NCBI RefSeq assembly: GCF_022808175.1
Contig: NZ_JALGBX010000002.1
Span: 186,001 to 250,000, forward strand
From: Streptomyces sp. AP-93
GTDB taxonomy: Bacteria > Actinomycetota > Actinomycetes > Streptomycetales > Streptomycetaceae
Length of the DNA: 64,000 nucleotides
Direction of reading: 5' to 3'
Position 1 is the stretch's first letter. The number at the start of each line of letters is the position of its first letter. Shown piece after piece: positions 51,175-60,332 of this stretch. Position numbers and translations under genes: made by a program. The notes beneath the pieces were generated by a model, which saw only the letters and a program-made list of their open reading frames with translations, ran no database searches and was not told the origin of the DNA.

Positions 51175-51485
51175 GGCCGGTCAACCAGCCGGGATCGGAG
51201 GGGCCGTCCGCCCGCCAGGCCAGAGCGACCCGGCCGCGTAGCGGCGGCTCGGTGATCTCCAGTGTCCGCAGCCCGAGGGCCGACGCCGCGCCCGCGGGGA
51301 GAGCCGGAACCACCGCCACGCCGAGACCGCGGGCGGCGAGCTGCGCAAGGAACAACGGAGCGGCTGCCTCGAAGGCGATGCGGGGCTGGAACCCGGCCTG
51401 CGCGCACGCGCGGTCGAGTACCCCGCGCAGCCCTGTGCCGCGCGGCAGGCTGCCGATCGGCGGTCCGGCTACCGCCGCGCGCCTC
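51175..51485 (-). pseudogene. LysR-type regulator C-terminal remnant
   Basis: Reads PPIGSLPRGTGLRGVLDRAC, FEAAAPLFLAQLAARGLGVA, and TEPPLRGRVALAWRADGP, the substrate-binding half of a LysR regulator. The HTH half and the final helix are absent. It lies between the ESX-like operon and the serine-hydrolase gene, and is clearly a fragment. Confidence 0.75.
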
Positions 51486-51514
51486 GTGGGCCCCCGATGC
51501 GCGCCTACCTCTGG

Positions 51515-52342
51515 TCACCGCTTGCGCCGGGCGAGGAGTTCGCCCCCCATCCGGTCAGTGGCCGTGGGCGAACCGCCGAGACGGTGGACGAGTACCCAGC
51601 GGCCGTCGGTGAGCACACCCGCGAACACGGAGGCGCCGCGTGTGGCCCCGTTGTGCCAGGTCACTCCGCCGGTCCGTTGCCAGGAGGGGGCCGGCTCACC
51701 GAGAACCCGGTCGACGAGCAGTCCGGCGACCAGCCGGGCGGCGGCCGTGGGAGTGGCCCACAGGCCCCCGGCCGGGAGGATGGCCCCCGACATCGTCCAC
51801 GGCTTGACCGGGCGTCCCCAGCGGCTGGTCGCCAGCAGCCGTCCTTCGTCCGGCGGGTACGCCGTCATCTCCCCGACGCCCAGGGGATCGAGGACGAGGT
51901 CGCGGACCAGTTCCTCGTAGGACAGCCCCGCCGCCGCGCAGAGCGCGGCCCCCAGCACCGCGTATCCGAGGTTCGAGTACTCCTCTTCCTGTCCCGCCGG
52001 TGCGGTGACGACGCGGTCGAGATCGCGCAGTACGGAGACGAGCGCGGGCTGGTCGAAGGAGCGGTACGGGTCCCGGCCCCGTACGTGCGGCGGCAGCCGG
52101 GGCAGGCCCGAGGTGTGGTCGGCAAGGTTGCGCAGGGTGATGCCGGTGCCCGGCACGGCCGGGAGCCACCGCTCCACCGGGTCGTCGAGGCCCAGGACCC
52201 CCTCGTGCACCAGGCGCACGAGGACGGTGCCGGTCACGACCTTGGTCAGCGATCCGATCTGCACGTACCGGGTGGCGTCGTGACCGTGGGTGGCTCGCGC
52301 CTCGTGATCGCTGCCGACCACGAAGGTGGGTGTGCGGGACAT
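51515..52342 (-). CDS. Serine hydrolase (beta-lactamase/DD-peptidase family)
   Basis: 275 residues. The SxxK motif is SLTK in QIGSLTKVVTG, the YxN is YSN in EEEYSNLGYAVLGAA, and the third motif is HNGATRG. HTSGLPRL and SGAILPAGGLWATP are typical of the class C-like/EstB group. There is no signal peptide, so it is probably cytosolic. ATG 52342 has AAGGAGAG seven bases upstream. Confidence 0.9.
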   Translation of the reverse strand: MSRTPTFVVGSDHEARATHGHDATRYVQIGSLTKVVTGTVLVRLVHEGVLGLDDPVERWLPAVPGTGITLRNLADHTSGLPRLPPHVRGRDPYRSFDQPALVSVLRDLDRVVTAPAGQEEEYSNLGYAVLGAALCAAAGLSYEELVRDLVLDPLGVGEMTAYPPDEGRLLATSRWGRPVKPWTMSGAILPAGGLWATPTAAARLVAGLLVDRVLGEPAPSWQRTGGVTWHNGATRGASVFAGVLTDGRWVLVHRLGGSPTATDRMGGELLARRKR

Positions 52343-52489
52343 GACGGTCTCTCCTTCAGGGGCGGGGTACGGGTACCGCGCATGCTCCCGTACTGCCGGG
52401 CATGCGGCGTCGGTTACCGGCCACCGTCCGGTACGAGCCGCGCGCACCGCCGTACGCCGGGGAGGCACAGCACGGCGACAGCCAGGCGG

Positions 52490-52777
52490 CTAAGCCGTTC
52501 GGGCCTCGGCCTCGGCCAGGGGGGCGGGGTCGATCGTGCGGTGCTTGACGAGCAGCACGACGATGAGGGCGACCTGGAGGAGGATGACGAGGACCATGCC
52601 CGGGGATGCCTGGGGTTCGTCGCCGACGAGGTGGGAGACCAGGCTGGTGTCCCAGAGGCCGTGGACGAGCATCGGCAGCAGGATGGGGCCGCCGACGCGC
52701 AGGCACAGGTAGAAGAAGTAGCCCGAGGTGGAGACCACGAGGGCCTGTACGAGGGCCTGGGGGCGCTGGGTGCGCTG
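52490..52777 (-). pseudogene. CPBP (CAAX-type) membrane protease C-terminal remnant
   Basis: VSTSGYFFYLCLRVGGPILL, PMLVHGLWDTSLVSHL and a last membrane helix (GMVLVILLQVALIVVLLVKH) match the C-terminal part of CPBP intramembrane proteases, including the HGxWDT motif. The first membrane helices and the EExxxR motif are missing and the upstream sequence is unrelated. Confidence 0.75.
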
Positions 52778-52814
52778 GCGTCGTCGTCTTGTACCCGGAA
52801 CTCCCCGTCCGCCG

Positions 52815-53255
52815 CCTCGATCTTGCGGATGCCCGGGGGGCGTCGACGGCGGCCGGTTGCGGCCGCAGGCGCCGGACCGGATCCTCGGTCTCGGCCCCCA
52901 GCAGTTCGGCCGCGGAGGGTTCGAAGTCCTCTACCCCGTCGGCCAGTTCGGTGCGTGGCAGCCCGATGAGGTTCTCGAAGGTGACGGCACCGTGTTCTTG
53001 GTGCAGCGCCGCCACCCGCTCGGCGGTCACGTGTCACGGCCGGTGGGCGACCGGGCGCTGCCAGACGTGGGGCGGCACACCGCTGCGGGGCAGCAGCGTG
53101 ATCGGGCCGGTGTGCCCGCGTGCGGCGAGCGACACGACGATGTCGACCGCCGTCGGGCCGCTCCCGGTGACCGCGATGCTGCTGTCGGGCGGGACCCGGT
53201 CGAGCGTGCGTGCGTGCCAGGGGTACGGGTCGTCCACGACACCGGAGGCGCCGGC
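52815..53255 (-). pseudogene. FAD/NAD(P)-binding protein remnant, frameshifted
   Basis: The first piece reads VVDDPYPWHARTLDRVPPDS, IAVTGSGPTAVDIVVSLAAR and ITLLPRSGVPPHVWQR, the GxGxxxxD dinucleotide motif of the FAD-NAD(P)-binding family. The second piece, TAERVAALHQEHGAVTFENL and FEPSAAELLGAETEDPVRRL, is in another frame after about 53033. Start and end are missing, so it is a decaying fragment beside the CPBP remnant. Confidence 0.65.
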
Positions 53256-53360
53256 GAGATCGCAGCGGCGCTGTTCAACGGTCGAGGTCCCGGATGCGGC
53301 TTCGGGGGCTGTGGTTGATCCTGGCAGTGCGAGAGACCCCGCCCGAGGGAAGGACGCCCC

Positions 53361-53555
53361 ATGTCCATGATGGACAAGCTCAAGCAGATGCTGAAGGGCC
53401 ACGAGGCCCAGGCCGGCCAGGGCATCGACAAAGCCGGCGACTTCGTCGACGAGAAGACCCAGGGAAAGTACAGCTCCCAGGTGGACACCGCCCAGGAGAA
53501 GCTCAAGCAGCAACTGGGCTCGGATCCCGACCAGGGCAAGCCGCCGCAGTCCTGA
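53361..53555 (+). CDS. MT0933-type antitoxin-like small protein
   Basis: 64 residues: MSMMDKLKQMLKGHEAQAGQ, then GIDKAGDFVDEKTQGKYSSQ and VDTAQEKLKQQLG. This is the pattern of the small helical family annotated as MT0933-like antitoxins in actinobacteria. ATG 53361 has AAGGA seven bases upstream. No toxin gene is adjacent, so an antitoxin role is not supported by context. Confidence 0.8.
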   Translation: MSMMDKLKQMLKGHEAQAGQGIDKAGDFVDEKTQGKYSSQVDTAQEKLKQQLGSDPDQGKPPQS

Positions 53556-53606
53556 CCTGAACCACGGCGCCGCCCCGTCGGAGCGCCGACTGGTGTGGCG
53601 GTCGGT

Positions 53607-54323
53607 TCAGTCGTCGCAGCAGGCGCAGCCGGGGCGGCAGCCGCAGGGGTCCGTGGTGGCAGTGACGGATGGTGCGGCCGTTGCCGCGGGTGTGGCGCAG
53701 CAGCCCTTGCCCTGCCAGGCGTCGCGGCCTTCCTTGAGAGCGATGGCGGCGATGACGAGGGCGGCGAGCGGGTCGGCCCACGTCCAGCCGAGGGTGGCGT
53801 TGAGGACCAGGCCCACGAGGAGGACGGCGGACAGGTACGTGCAGAGCAAGGTTTACTTGGAGTCGGCGACCGCGCTGGCGGAGCCGAGCTCGCGGCCGGC
53901 CTTGCGCTGGGCCGCGGACAGGAACGGCATCACCGCGAGGGAGAGCGCGGCGATGACGATGCCGGGGACCGAGGCCTGCGCTTCGCCGGTTCCGGTGAGT
54001 GCGCGGACGGCGTCGAAGGTGACGTAGGCGGCGAGGGCGAAGAACGAGACCGCGATGATCCGCAGGGTCCGCTTCTCGCGGGCGTCCCGTACCGCGTGGT
54101 CGCGGGCGGAGAACTGCCAGGCGACGGCGGTGGCGGAGGACACTTCGATGACGGAGTCGAGGCCGAAGCCGATCAGGGCGGTGGAGGAGGCGAGCGTCCC
54201 GGCGGTGAGCGCGACGGCCGCCTCGATGACGTTGTAGGTGATCGTCGCGGCGACGAGGAGACGTATTCGCTTCGCGAGCGCGTCGCGGCGGGCCGGCGAG
54301 GGCCCGATGGATATGGAGGCCAT
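53607..54323 (-). pseudogene. Cation diffusion facilitator with in-frame TAA
   Basis: Metal-efflux protein (Zn/Cd/Co type) split by one stop codon. The N-terminal 156 codons carry RIRLLVAATITYNVIEAAVA, the DSVIEVSS metal-site helix and further membrane helices. They end ASAVADSK then TAA (53853-53855). The frame continues without shift to TYLSAVLLVGLVLNATLGWT, the second metal-site helix, and a Cys-rich tail DPCGCRPGCACCDD. A CAA-to-TAA change is the simplest cause. The start overlaps the ArsR stop (TGATG). Either inactive or a read-through or assembly issue. Confidence 0.8.
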
Positions 54324-54658
54324 CAGCAGCAGTCCTTCGTCTCCGCGTCCGGGCAGGTCTTGTCGTTCTCGACGGCCACGACGGCGGAGCGCAGGTCGTC
54401 GAGGGCGTGGCCGAGGCGTGCGTCGGCAAGCTCGTAGCGCGTGCGGCGCCCGTCCGGGACGGCGACGACCAGGCCGCAGTCACGCAGGCAGGCCAGGTGG
54501 TTGGACAGACGGGTCCGGGAGACGCCGATCGCGTCGGCGAGGTCGGAGGGGTAGGCCGGCGCCTCGCGCAGCGCGAGGAGGATGCGGCAGCGGATCGGGT
54601 CGGCGAGCGCGCGGCCGAAGCGGGCCAGCACCTCGATGTCAGGGGCGACGGTGAGCAC
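54323..54658 (-). CDS. ArsR/SmtB-family metal-responsive repressor
   Basis: 111 residues. Winged helix (FGRALADPIRCRILLALREA, SDLADAIGVSRTRLSNHLAC, CGLVVAVPDGRRTRYELAD) with C-terminal CPDAETKDCC. Cys pairs in the recognition helix region and tail resemble CmtR-type Cd/Pb sensors. It overlaps the cation-efflux gene by one base, so it probably represses that operon until metal binds. Confidence 0.9.
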   Translation of the reverse strand: MLTVAPDIEVLARFGRALADPIRCRILLALREAPAYPSDLADAIGVSRTRLSNHLACLRDCGLVVAVPDGRRTRYELADARLGHALDDLRSAVVAVENDKTCPDAETKDCC

Positions 54659-54763
54659 GCTTCGACAGTACAGCGAATGCTGAATTCACGAAACTATGGA
54701 CTCCTCTGCCGCCGGCGGGCATCCTGCCCGGGTAACCGGGCGGCGGATCAGGGGGCGACGTAC

Positions 54764-55594
54764 GTGGAGTCGGTGGTCGTGGGCGGGGTGCGGATCGCGT
54801 ACGAGCGGAGGGGGCGGGGCCGGCCCGTCGTCCTGTCGGGCGGGACGGGGATGCCGCCGGTGACGTGGGAGTTGTGCGGACTGCGCGACGAGTTGGTCGC
54901 GGCGGGGTTCGAGGTGGTGACCTACGCGGCGCGGGGCGTGGCGCCGTCGGACGCGCCGCCGGCGCCGTACGCGATGGCCGATCTGGCCGGTGACCTCGCG
55001 GGGCTGATGGACCACCTGGGCATCGCCGGCGCGGCGGTGGTCGGGTACTCGCTGGGCAGTTTCACCGCGGAACTCCTCGCCCGCACGCGGCCGGACCTGG
55101 TCGGCTCGCTGGTGCTCATGGGCGGGGCCGGGCCGCTGCGGGGGCTGCTCGACGCGGTGGTGGAGGCGGAGGCGGAGCTGGTCGGGTTGCTGGGGCACCT
55201 GCCGCCCGCGTACGCGGCGCTGCAGACGCTGCTGAGCACGCTGCCGCCACTGGTGCTGCGCGACGACGCCGAGCAGGTGGCCGTCTGGCGGGAGCTGCTG
55301 GGCGGTCAGGAGTCGGTGTGGACCTCCCACGACGGGGAGGCGGGCCAGGCCGCCGCGTCGTGGGGGTGGCTGCGCGACCCGGACCGGATGGCGGCGCTCG
55401 CCGGGATCCGGGTGCCGGCGCTGGTGGTGGCGTTCGAGCACGACCTGTACTTCCCGCCGCACACGGGCCGCACGGCGGCCGGCGCCCTGCCGGACGGGCG
55501 GTTCGCGGAGGTGGCCGGGGCCGCTCACGGCGGGCTGCTGACCCATCCGGAGGAGACCTCCGGCATCGTGACGCGGTTCCTCACCGCGCGGTGA
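54764..55594 (+). CDS. Alpha/beta hydrolase
   Basis: 276 residues. Oxyanion region VVLSGGTGMPPVTWELCG, nucleophile elbow VVGYSLGSFTAE, acid in VVAFEHDLYFPP, and His in GAAHGGLLTHPEE. Small non-secreted enzyme. GTG 54764 is preceded by a G-rich site (AGGGGGCGAC). It is divergent from the ArsR gene. Confidence 0.88.
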   Translation: MESVVVGGVRIAYERRGRGRPVVLSGGTGMPPVTWELCGLRDELVAAGFEVVTYAARGVAPSDAPPAPYAMADLAGDLAGLMDHLGIAGAAVVGYSLGSFTAELLARTRPDLVGSLVLMGGAGPLRGLLDAVVEAEAELVGLLGHLPPAYAALQTLLSTLPPLVLRDDAEQVAVWRELLGGQESVWTSHDGEAGQAAASWGWLRDPDRMAALAGIRVPALVVAFEHDLYFPPHTGRTAAGALPDGRFAEVAGAAHGGLLTHPEETSGIVTRFLTAR

Positions 55595-55636
55595 CCGCAG
55601 CCTCCGCCGGGAAACCCGTGGTGAGTGATCGCGTCG

Positions 55637-55972
55637 TCAGTGGCTGCGGGGCGCGTACATGATCACGGCCATGCCGGCGAGGCAGACCAGGGCGCCGATG
55701 ACGTCGTAGCGGTCGGGGCGGTAGCCGTCGGCGACCATGCCCCAGGCGATGGATCCGGCGACGAAGATCCCGCCGTAGGCGGCGAGGACGCGGCCGAAGT
55801 CGTCGTCGGACTGGAAGGTGGCCACGACCCCGTACAGGCCGAGCGCGATGACGCCGGCGCCGATCCAGATCCAGCCCTTGTGCTCGCGGATGCCCTGCCA
55901 GACGAGCCAGGCCCCGCCGATCTCGAAGAGGGCGGCGACGGCGAACAGGGCGAGGGAACGAGCGACGGTCAT
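55637..55972 (-). CDS. ynfA: YnfA-family membrane protein (UPF0060)
   Basis: 111 residues with four membrane helices: [60 protein letters not shown] and [30 protein letters not shown] and [14 protein letters not shown] are the family signature. Small-multidrug-resistance-like fold; transport function not established. Confidence 0.92.
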   Translation of the reverse strand: MTVARSLALFAVAALFEIGGAWLVWQGIREHKGWIWIGAGVIALGLYGVVATFQSDDDFGRVLAAYGGIFVAGSIAWGMVADGYRPDRYDVIGALVCLAGMAVIMYAPRSH

Positions 55973-56088
55973 ACCGGGACCCTAGCGGCGGCCCGCGCCG
56001 GGCCTTCTACGGTCCGCCGGCTGCCCGGCAGCCGTATGCGTCGCCCTCCCCCGGGCCCTCCCCCGAGCCCTCGGCCGCGCAGGAGCAG

Positions 56089-56409
56089 CTACGGCAGCGC
56101 TGCCCGGGCCACCAGGGCGTCCAGGACCGACTCGTGCTCGGGCCCGACCTCGATGTCCAGCCCGATCACGTCCTCGCCGGGGCTGACCGTGAAGGCGAAG
56201 AAGGAGCAGCAGCCGCTCTCCCGCTCCAGCAGGTCACGTACGGCCTCCTCGACGTCGGGGCCCGCGGCCAGGGAAAGGCTCAGGCGCAGCGCCGGGCGGG
56301 ACAGCGAGGTCATCCGCTCGGCCAGCAGCGTGTCCCACTCCGCGACCCGCAGCGGCCTCTCCTCGGTCGGCAGCGTGCAGGACTGCGGCACCCACACCAG
56401 ATCGCCCAT
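56089..56409 (-). CDS. Hypothetical Cys-containing protein
   Basis: 106 residues. TLPTEERPLRVAEWDTLLAE and the motif ESGCCSFFAFTVSPG recur in streptomycete proteins found next to MerR or ArsR regulators. The adjacent Cys pair may bind metal. ATG 56409 has GGGAG six bases upstream. Not otherwise recognised. Confidence 0.7.
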   Translation of the reverse strand: MGDLVWVPQSCTLPTEERPLRVAEWDTLLAERMTSLSRPALRLSLSLAAGPDVEEAVRDLLERESGCCSFFAFTVSPGEDVIGLDIEVGPEHESVLDALVARAALP

Positions 56410-56538
56410 CGCCGTCTCCCGTCCTCGCGACTCCTCCCGATGCCGTGAAGGTGGCCGGGAGGCGGGTGCAGCACCCCATCCGGGCCCTCCACCTTCCGTG
56501 CCCGGCTTCTTTCCGCCCGGCCCGTCGCCAAACCCGCG

Positions 56539-57241
56539 TCACAGTTCGGCGAGCCGGTGGACGGCTGCGGTCAGGGAACGGCCGCGCGGGGCGCCGGCCC
56601 ACGGGTCTGCCTTCAGGAGGCCCTCCGCGTCGGCGATGGTCCAGCGGCGCGCGTGCAGGTCCGGGTCGTCGAGGTCGTCCCAGCTCAGTGGCGCTGCGAC
56701 GGGGCTCCGGGCCGGGCCCGGACGGCGTAGGGCGCGACGGCGGTCTGCGCGTACGCGTTGCGCTGGACGTCCAGGTAGAGCCGGTCCCCGCGGGCCTGTT
56801 TGCGTGGCGCGGTGGTGAGCCGGTCGGGATGCCGGGTGACGAGCAGGTCGGCGAGGTCGTGTGCGAAGGCGCGTACGTCGTCGAAGGACGCGCCCCGGTC
56901 CAGCGCCACGATGACGTGGACGCCGCGCGAGCCCGTGGTCATCGGCAGCGAGGGCAGTCGCAGCTCGTCCAGCAGCTCGTGCAGCCACCGGGCTGCTTCC
57001 CGTACGGGGGGAAATGGCCCGGGATCTCCTTCTGGAGGAAGCCCTGGCCGTCGACGCCGTCCGGATGGCGCTCCAGCATCAGCGGGCGCGCCCGCAGGTG
57101 GGGCACCATCCGGCGGGCCACCGTGCGGTAGTAGGCGACGAGGTCGGCCTTGGTGATGCCGTCCCCCGGGAACAGGACCTTCTCCGGGCGGCTGACCTTG
57201 ATGGTGCGGCTGCCCGCCCGGATGCTGTTCGTCGTGGGCAT
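56539..57241 (-). pseudogene. LigD-type primase-polymerase domain protein, decayed
   Basis: The first piece (57241 to about 57020) reads VSRPEKVLFPGDGITKADLV and MLERHPDGVDGQGFLQKEIP, the start of a LigD polymerase domain. About 70 family residues are then missing, and the next piece (REAARWLHELLDELRLPSLP, TTGSRGVHVIVALDRG) is in another frame. A further single-base shift near 56700 separates VAAPLSWDDLDDPDLHARRW. The gene thus has an internal deletion and two frame breaks and cannot make an active polymerase. Relatives act in non-homologous end joining. The phosphoesterase-like gene is next upstream. Confidence 0.82.
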
Positions 57242-57335
57242 CGTTTCCTCCCGGCGGGGCGTTCGGCGTTCGGCGGAGCAGGTCCTGCTGCGGCTCGGGC
57301 GGCCGGGCGGTCGGGCGGCCGGTCCAGGAGGCTGT

Positions 57336-57973
57336 TCACGGCTGCCCGCCGGCTGCCTCGGCCATCTGCCTCAGGGTGCGCCGGGAGCGCGTCGACCGGG
57401 CTCGCCAGGGGTCCGGCGTGCCCTTCGCGGAGGCGCGTTCGTCGGCGTGCTTGACCAGCAGCCACGCTTCGCGTTCGCCGTCGGCGTTGCGGAAGCGGGT
57501 GAGGGCGTAGCCACCGTGCAGCTTGCGGCCGTCCAGCCAGAAGCTCGCGTGGCCGGCTGCCAGCGCCTCTTCGAACGGGATCCGGGTGCCGTCCCGGCCG
57601 GCCGAGAGGTTGCGGTAGGTGCCCTCGTCCCAGATGATCACGCTGCCCGCGCCGTACTCGCCCTCGGCGATGACGCCCTCGAACTCCCGGTACTCGAGCG
57701 GATGGTCCTCGGTGGGCATGGCCAGCCGCTTGTCGTGCGGGTCGCTGGACGGGCCCTTGGGCACCGCCCAGGATTTCAGTACGCCGTCCACCTCCAGCCG
57801 GAAGTCGAAGTGCAGGGCGGTCGCGTCGTGGATCTGCACGACGAACGAGGGGCGCTCGTCCCGCGCGTCCGGCGCGTCAGGCTCACGGGCGGTGCCGCTG
57901 CCCCCTTGGGCTCCTTGGTCTTCGAGAAGTCACGCCGCCGCCGGTACTCCGCGAGCCCCTTCCTGGCGGGCAT
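57336..57973 (-). pseudogene. LigD-type 3'-phosphoesterase domain protein, frameshifted
   Basis: ATG 57973 with GGAGGTGA upstream starts MPARKGLAEYRRRRDFSKTK. After EPKG the frame must shift once to reach REPDAPDARDERPSF, VVQIHDATALHFDFRLEVDG, WAVPKGPSSDPHDKRLAM and GSVIIWDEGTYRN. This is the complete LigD phosphoesterase domain with its His/Asp metal site. The break is at a run of five G (near 57905) where six are needed, so polymerase slippage or a sequencing error are both possible. Restored length is about 212 residues. Confidence 0.82.
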
Positions 57974-57975
57974 GG

Positions 57976-58239
57976 TCACCTCCGAAGTCCCTGGAGGGGC
58001 GGGGACGCCGGCCTGTCGGGCTCCGGCTCCGGCTCCGGGCCCGGAACGGGCGAGGGTGCCGGCCGGGGTGCCTCGGGATCGCCGGGCCACGGGTGCGTCG
58101 GAGGCGCTGGATGCGGATCCGCGGGATCCCTGGGGAACGGGTGGGTGGGCGGACCGGTCTTCAGATTCGGAGTCGGGTTCGGGTTCGGGTTCGGGTTCGG
58201 GTTCGGGTTCGGGTTCGGGTTCGGGTTCTGATTCGTCAT
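57976..58239 (-). CDS. Asn-Pro/Pro-rich low-complexity ORF
   Basis: 87 codons beginning MTNQNPNPNPNPNP. The Asn-Pro repeat is encoded by nine hexanucleotide units, and a Pro-rich tail (PSPVPGPEPEPEPDRPASPP) follows. ATG 58239 has GGAAG four bases upstream, and the stop lies within the ribosome-binding site of the phosphoesterase gene. An overlapping frame from 58258 encodes Glu-Pro repeats instead. I cannot tell which is used, or whether either is. Confidence 0.35.
   Translation of the reverse strand: MTNQNPNPNPNPNPNPNPNPNPTPNLKTGPPTHPFPRDPADPHPAPPTHPWPGDPEAPRPAPSPVPGPEPEPEPDRPASPPLQGLRR
58175..58228. repeat. Nine perfect GGGTTC hexanucleotide repeats
   Basis: 54 bases of uninterrupted 6-base units on the plus strand, flanked by decayed copies (GATTCG, AGTTCT-like). 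Because the unit is a multiple of three, length change would add or remove dipeptides without shifting frame. Confidence 0.95.
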
Positions 58240-58291
58240 GGTGCTTCCGGTTGTTCATGAGGGAGCGGGGCCGGGACCGGTGGCAGGCCGG

Positions 58292-58762
58292 TCAGGCACG
58301 GTCGGTGGACTCGTCGTCACGCGTCGCGTCCGGGCGCACGATGACGACCGGGCAGGACGCGTGCGCAGCGCACTGCTGGCTGACGGAACCGAGCAGCAGG
58401 CTCGCGAACCCTCCCAGGCCCCTGCTGCCCACGACCAGCAGCTTGGCGCCGGCCGATGCCGCGATCAGCGCGCTCGCGGCGCCGCCGCGCACCAGGTGCT
58501 GTTCCATCGGCACCTCGCCGACCTGGAGGAGCACCTTCTCGATCTCGCGGGTCATGGCCAGCCTGCTCTGCGCTTCGTCGAACTCGGCGTCCACCGCCGG
58601 AGCCGACCAGCCGATCGCGCCGGGCAGCTCGTAGGCCGCCACGGCGTCCACGGTCGCCGCGATCAGGCGTGCGTACCGCACCGCCCACCGGAGCGCCTCG
58701 TACGACGCCGGGGATCCGTCGACGCCCACCACCACGCGGGGAATCCGACCACTGGTGTCCAT
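58292..58762 (-). CDS. Universal stress protein (single UspA domain)
   Basis: 156 residues. Start IPRVVVGVDGSPASYEALRW. The ATP-binding motif is GSRGLGGFASLLLGSVSQQC, followed by ASCPVVIVRP. Full G-2x-G-9x-G(S) spacing is present, so it should bind ATP. ATG 58762 has GAGGAGGGG six bases upstream. Confidence 0.92.
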   Translation of the reverse strand: MDTSGRIPRVVVGVDGSPASYEALRWAVRYARLIAATVDAVAAYELPGAIGWSAPAVDAEFDEAQSRLAMTREIEKVLLQVGEVPMEQHLVRGGAASALIAASAGAKLLVVGSRGLGGFASLLLGSVSQQCAAHASCPVVIVRPDATRDDESTDRA

Positions 58763-58934
58763 GGCCCACCCCTCCTCGTTCGATTCCCCCCTCCACCTCA
58801 GTCTTCCCTCCCTCACGCCGGGGACACGGCTTCACGGACGGGCCACGCCCCGCGCGCCTGCCTACCGTCCGGGGAGCGCCCCCGAGTACCGTGGGAAGGG
58901 CTTCCGGGGCGCACCAGCGGATGGGGTAGACGTC

Positions 58935-59729
58935 GTGTCGACATCGAGTCACGAAACGTTCGGCGCACCCTGCTGGGTCAGCCTGCTGTCCCGCGATCTC
59001 GCCGCCGCGCAGCAGTTCTACGGGGCGGTTCTCGGCTGGGAATTCGGACCCGTCCGGCTCGGAGAGGCGTTCTCCGTCGGCTTCGCCGACGGGATTCCGG
59101 TGGCCGGCCTCGGCTCCCTGCCCCCGGAGCTCTCGACCCCCGTGGTCTGGACTCCGTACTTCGCCGTGGACGATGCCGACGTCACGGCGGCACGCGTCCT
59201 CGAACGCAGCGGAACCGTCGCCGTGGGCCCCTTGGCCTTCGGCACCGGGCGGGCGGCGCTCGCCTCGGACCGCGACGGGGCCGTCTTCGGGATCTGGCAG
59301 GGCGACGCCATCCCCGACTGGGGTATGGGCGGGGACGCCGCTCCGGCCTGGCTCGAACTGCGCACCAGGAACGCCTTCGACGCCGCCATCTTCTACGGCG
59401 AGGTCCTGGAGTGGGCCTGTGAGCACGCCGGCTGCTGCGAGGTCGCGTACGCGGAGGAGAGCGAGCGCATCCTGCTGCGCCACGCGGGCCGGACGGTGGC
59501 GCGCCTGCACGGCGGGACGCTCGCGCAGGCTCCGGACCCGCATCTGCGGCCGCGCTGGCAGGTCCACTTCCGGGTGCCCGACCTCGGAGCCGCGGTGAAG
59601 GCGGCCCTCGCAAGGGGTGCCAGTACCGTGTTCGGGCCGGACTCCGGTCCCTTCCCCCACGAGGTCACCCTGCGGGACCCCGACGGCGCGGTGTTCAGCA
59701 TCGCCGGCCCCGCGGGTTCCGCGGCCTGA
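58935..59729 (+). CDS. VOC (glyoxalase/bleomycin-resistance fold) protein, two domains
   Basis: 264 residues with two VOC modules: PCWVSLLSRDLAAAQQFYGA (about 10-130) and PAWLELRTRNAFDAAIFYGE (about 140-260). Each ends in the DRDGAVFGIWQ or DPDGAVFSIAG motif. The metal site is only partly conserved. GTG 58935 follows a G-rich site. Substrate unknown. Confidence 0.9.
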   Translation: MSTSSHETFGAPCWVSLLSRDLAAAQQFYGAVLGWEFGPVRLGEAFSVGFADGIPVAGLGSLPPELSTPVVWTPYFAVDDADVTAARVLERSGTVAVGPLAFGTGRAALASDRDGAVFGIWQGDAIPDWGMGGDAAPAWLELRTRNAFDAAIFYGEVLEWACEHAGCCEVAYAEESERILLRHAGRTVARLHGGTLAQAPDPHLRPRWQVHFRVPDLGAAVKAALARGASTVFGPDSGPFPHEVTLRDPDGAVFSIAGPAGSAA

Positions 59730-59873
59730 CCGGCCCCGTCGGCCCCACTGGCCCCCTGGCCCTGCCGGCCCCGCCGCTCCTGACCTGCGGGCGCGGGGCG
59801 TGCGCGGGCACGGCACGGGTAAGCGCACGGCAGAAGGCGAAGGCAGCACCCCATCAGGAGAGGGGGCCCCGCG

Positions 59874-60221
59874 ATGGACGGCCCTGAACTCTCGCAGCAG
59901 GAACTGAAGATCCTGGGCGACATCGAACAGGACCTGCGCGCCGACCAGCTCCTGGACCGTCGGCTGCGCACCCTGCGCCGCGGCATCCGCCCCTGGGCGG
60001 TCCCGCGGGACTGGCACCGCCCCCGAGGGCTGGGCCTGTACACCGCGCTCCTCGGCGTCGCCTGCGCGGCGCTCTTCGTACGGGCCGTGGCCACCTCGGC
60101 CCCGGCCCTGATCTGGGCCTTCGCGGCGGTGTGGGTCCTCACCGTGGTCTGCCTGCTGCTGCTCGCGATCCGGTGGTGCCGCACGGCAACCGCGGCCGCG
60201 GCGCGCCGCGAGAACGACTGA
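59874..60221 (+). CDS. DUF3040 small membrane protein
   Basis: 115 residues. Cytosolic start PELSQQELKILGDIEQDLRA, then two membrane helices (LYTALLGVACAALFVRAVAT, LIWAFAAVWVLTVVCLLLLA). This is the DUF3040 pattern common in actinobacteria. ATG 59874 has GGAGAGGGGG upstream. Confidence 0.9.
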   Translation: MDGPELSQQELKILGDIEQDLRADQLLDRRLRTLRRGIRPWAVPRDWHRPRGLGLYTALLGVACAALFVRAVATSAPALIWAFAAVWVLTVVCLLLLAIRWCRTATAAAARREND

Positions 60222-60332
60222 CGGCAATCGGTCCGCCGCCTCAGCCGGCCTTACGCAGGTCAGCGGCGGCTCCCCCATGGCTCAGGCCACGCCGGGGACC
60301 GGGGGTCTGGCGCGGCTCCCGGTCCGCGGACA

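Noticed and set aside
53361..53555. Toxin-antitoxin pair around the MT0933-like gene
   Set aside because: No small partner gene is adjacent; flanking sequence is a decayed oxidoreductase and a metal-efflux gene.
58175..58228. Possible CRISPR-like repeat array
   Set aside because: The repeats are contiguous 6-base units with no spacers. It is a simple microsatellite.
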